64,000 bases of DNA from positions 62,001-126,000 of the forward strand of contig JAODTK010000677.1 in NCBI GenBank assembly GCA_026419785.1, written 5' to 3'. A program made the position numbers and the translations under genes. Of this stretch, positions 62,900-64,000 are shown piece after piece; position 1 is the stretch's first letter; every line of letters begins with the position of its first letter. The notes beneath the pieces are model-generated. The model did no database searches. It was not told the DNA's origin and worked only from the letters and a program-made list of their open reading frames with translations. Source of the stretch: Sclerodactyla briareus. Its lineage: Eukaryota > Echinodermata > Holothuroidea > Dendrochirotida > Sclerodactylidae.

Positions 62900-63640
62900 G
62901 TTAATTGATGGAAGGGTTATGTCAGATTGCTCTGGGCGTACATCGGGCCAACTATAAATGAAGTCGCTGATTTTAGAAGGATTCATGTAAAAACAGACAA
63001 AAATGTACTCTCCCATAAACTTTTATTATAGATATCACGACTGGCCCTTTACTCGAAGGAACCTTAAAAGCTGGGTGCCACCTCAAACATCATCGCATAA
63101 ATTACGATAAGGAAAAATCAAAGTGTTGTATACAACATATGAAGCTTTTCAGCAAAATACAAATGCGTTTCACAGTACAATACCGTATACCCTTTCTCCT
63201 CGAGTTTCCCACTTGGCTGCTTGGGAAGAAGGATGGGGGAGTTTCTTCCTCCTCGTAGGCCTGTACATTTTACTTGTGGTATACCGTCTGAAGGCAAGCA
63301 TTTTTTCTCTTCCATCTCTCTTCCCATATCTATTTATACCATTGAATAAATCAGACCTAACACTGCCCATCCATAGATTTGCTCCTTCCCTTCCGGCAGA
63401 TACACTATGCTCTGATTTGAAGGATGTTCCCTCCTTGATATACACACTTTCCTAAAATTTGAATCACGCCTGGGATTGTCGCTAAAAGTTATATAGTTTA
63501 TATTCCAGTATTCAAAAATGTCACATACACAAACTGCCACACCCGTACACACACATACATGTATAAATTGCCTTCAGCAGTTCAGCGAGGCATAAAAAAC
63601 TGATCTATTCGCGCTCCAATTTAGATCAATTAAAACGCTA
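62900..63640. other. unassigned non-coding DNA
   Basis: Short overlapping frames on both strands at 63.12-63.55 kb; no known domain and no consistent splice sites. Confidence 0.4.
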
Positions 63641-63641
63641 T

Positions 63642-63665
63642 ATATTATTATGATTATTATTATTA

Positions 63666-63703
<38 letters not shown>

Positions 63704-63713
63704 TATTATATTA
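63642..63713. repeat. (ATT)n microsatellite
   Basis: ATT/TTA run with a few slips, immediately before the SINE B box. Confidence 0.95.
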
Positions 63714-63715
63714 CA

Positions 63716-63935
63716 CCCGGGAGATCTGGGTTCGAATCCCGGTCGGGTCATACCAAAGACTCTAAAATTATACCTGTTGCCTTAGCGCTCAGCACAAGAG
63801 CTGGGGCAGGGAGAAATTTGTGTCCAGGCAGCGCTGGCCCTGGCGACTCACAAGAAGTTGGGATTTTTTTTTTGCCCAACTCTGCACTCAAACATGTCTT
63901 AAAGAACATGGTCCAGTGAGAGAGCAGCATGGGCA
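63716..63935 (+). mobile_element. tRNA-derived SINE, 5' part of head missing
   Basis: CTGGGTTCGAATCCCGGTCG (B box and T-arm) is followed by GGTCATACCAAAGACT and TAGCGCTCAGCACAAGAGCT. The A-box half is absent and an ATT microsatellite sits in its place. The body words match the minus-strand copy near 2.5 kb, defining one SINE family. The 3' end is not clear before the window ends. Confidence 0.75.
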
Positions 63936-64000
63936 TGAAAAAGAGGAAGAAAGACGAAACCGAATGAGTGATTCTGAGAGGGTGGGAAGTCCGGGAAGAC

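Overview
This is a gene-poor, repeat-rich stretch of animal nuclear DNA. No open reading frame exceeds 186 codons, genes are split by introns, and there are tRNA-derived SINEs, several clades of LINE, long simple repeats and many G/C homopolymer runs. The SINE whose 3' end copies an L2-type LINE tail, the hAT and TA-flanked foldback elements, and the repeated palindrome TAGGCCTA fit a marine invertebrate deuterostome. An echinoderm is my best guess; hemichordate or cephalochordate are not excluded. This is inference from repeat style only.

The one convincing host gene is an ANTP-class homeobox gene on the + strand (exons at 10592-10772 and 12132-12239, possibly a first exon at 9501-9579). A phase-0 intron splits its homeodomain after residue 44. 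The N-terminal arm and the helices lie in different frames, one base short at about 10657. Its 1.36 kb intron holds a long TTG-rich tract and a 3 x 45 bp repeat.

The rest is mostly mobile elements. From left to right: a SINE fragment (2.5 kb); a 219 bp TA-flanked MITE (6.6 kb); the homeobox locus (9.5-12.2 kb); a degenerate 31 bp minisatellite with a tRNA-like SINE (18.5-20.0 kb); an L2-like LINE 3' end (20.6-21.5 kb); a foldback element (22.5-23.7 kb); a 3.17 kb long-TIR element related to the small MITE (24.6-27.8 kb); a LINE tail (29.2-29.8 kb); an RTE-like LINE (32.6-34.2 kb); a 1.8 kb hAT element with an exact 8 bp target duplication and GACTCG subterminal repeats (37.2-39.0 kb); a 146 bp MITE (44.4 kb); a CR1-like fragment (45.2-45.8 kb); three same-strand LINE remnants, two of which directly abut (49.5-54.1 kb); a SINE with intact head and tail (57.8-58.1 kb); a 2.5 kb short-TIR element built of diverged internal repeats (60.4-62.9 kb); and another SINE (63.7 kb).

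All LINE reading frames are broken, so none looks autonomous. The non-autonomous DNA elements have well-preserved ends. Apart from the homeobox locus I see no group of genes working together. The most interesting structures are the homeobox gene, the minisatellite-bearing long-TIR family, the hAT element, and the SINE/LINE pair sharing a 3' hairpin.
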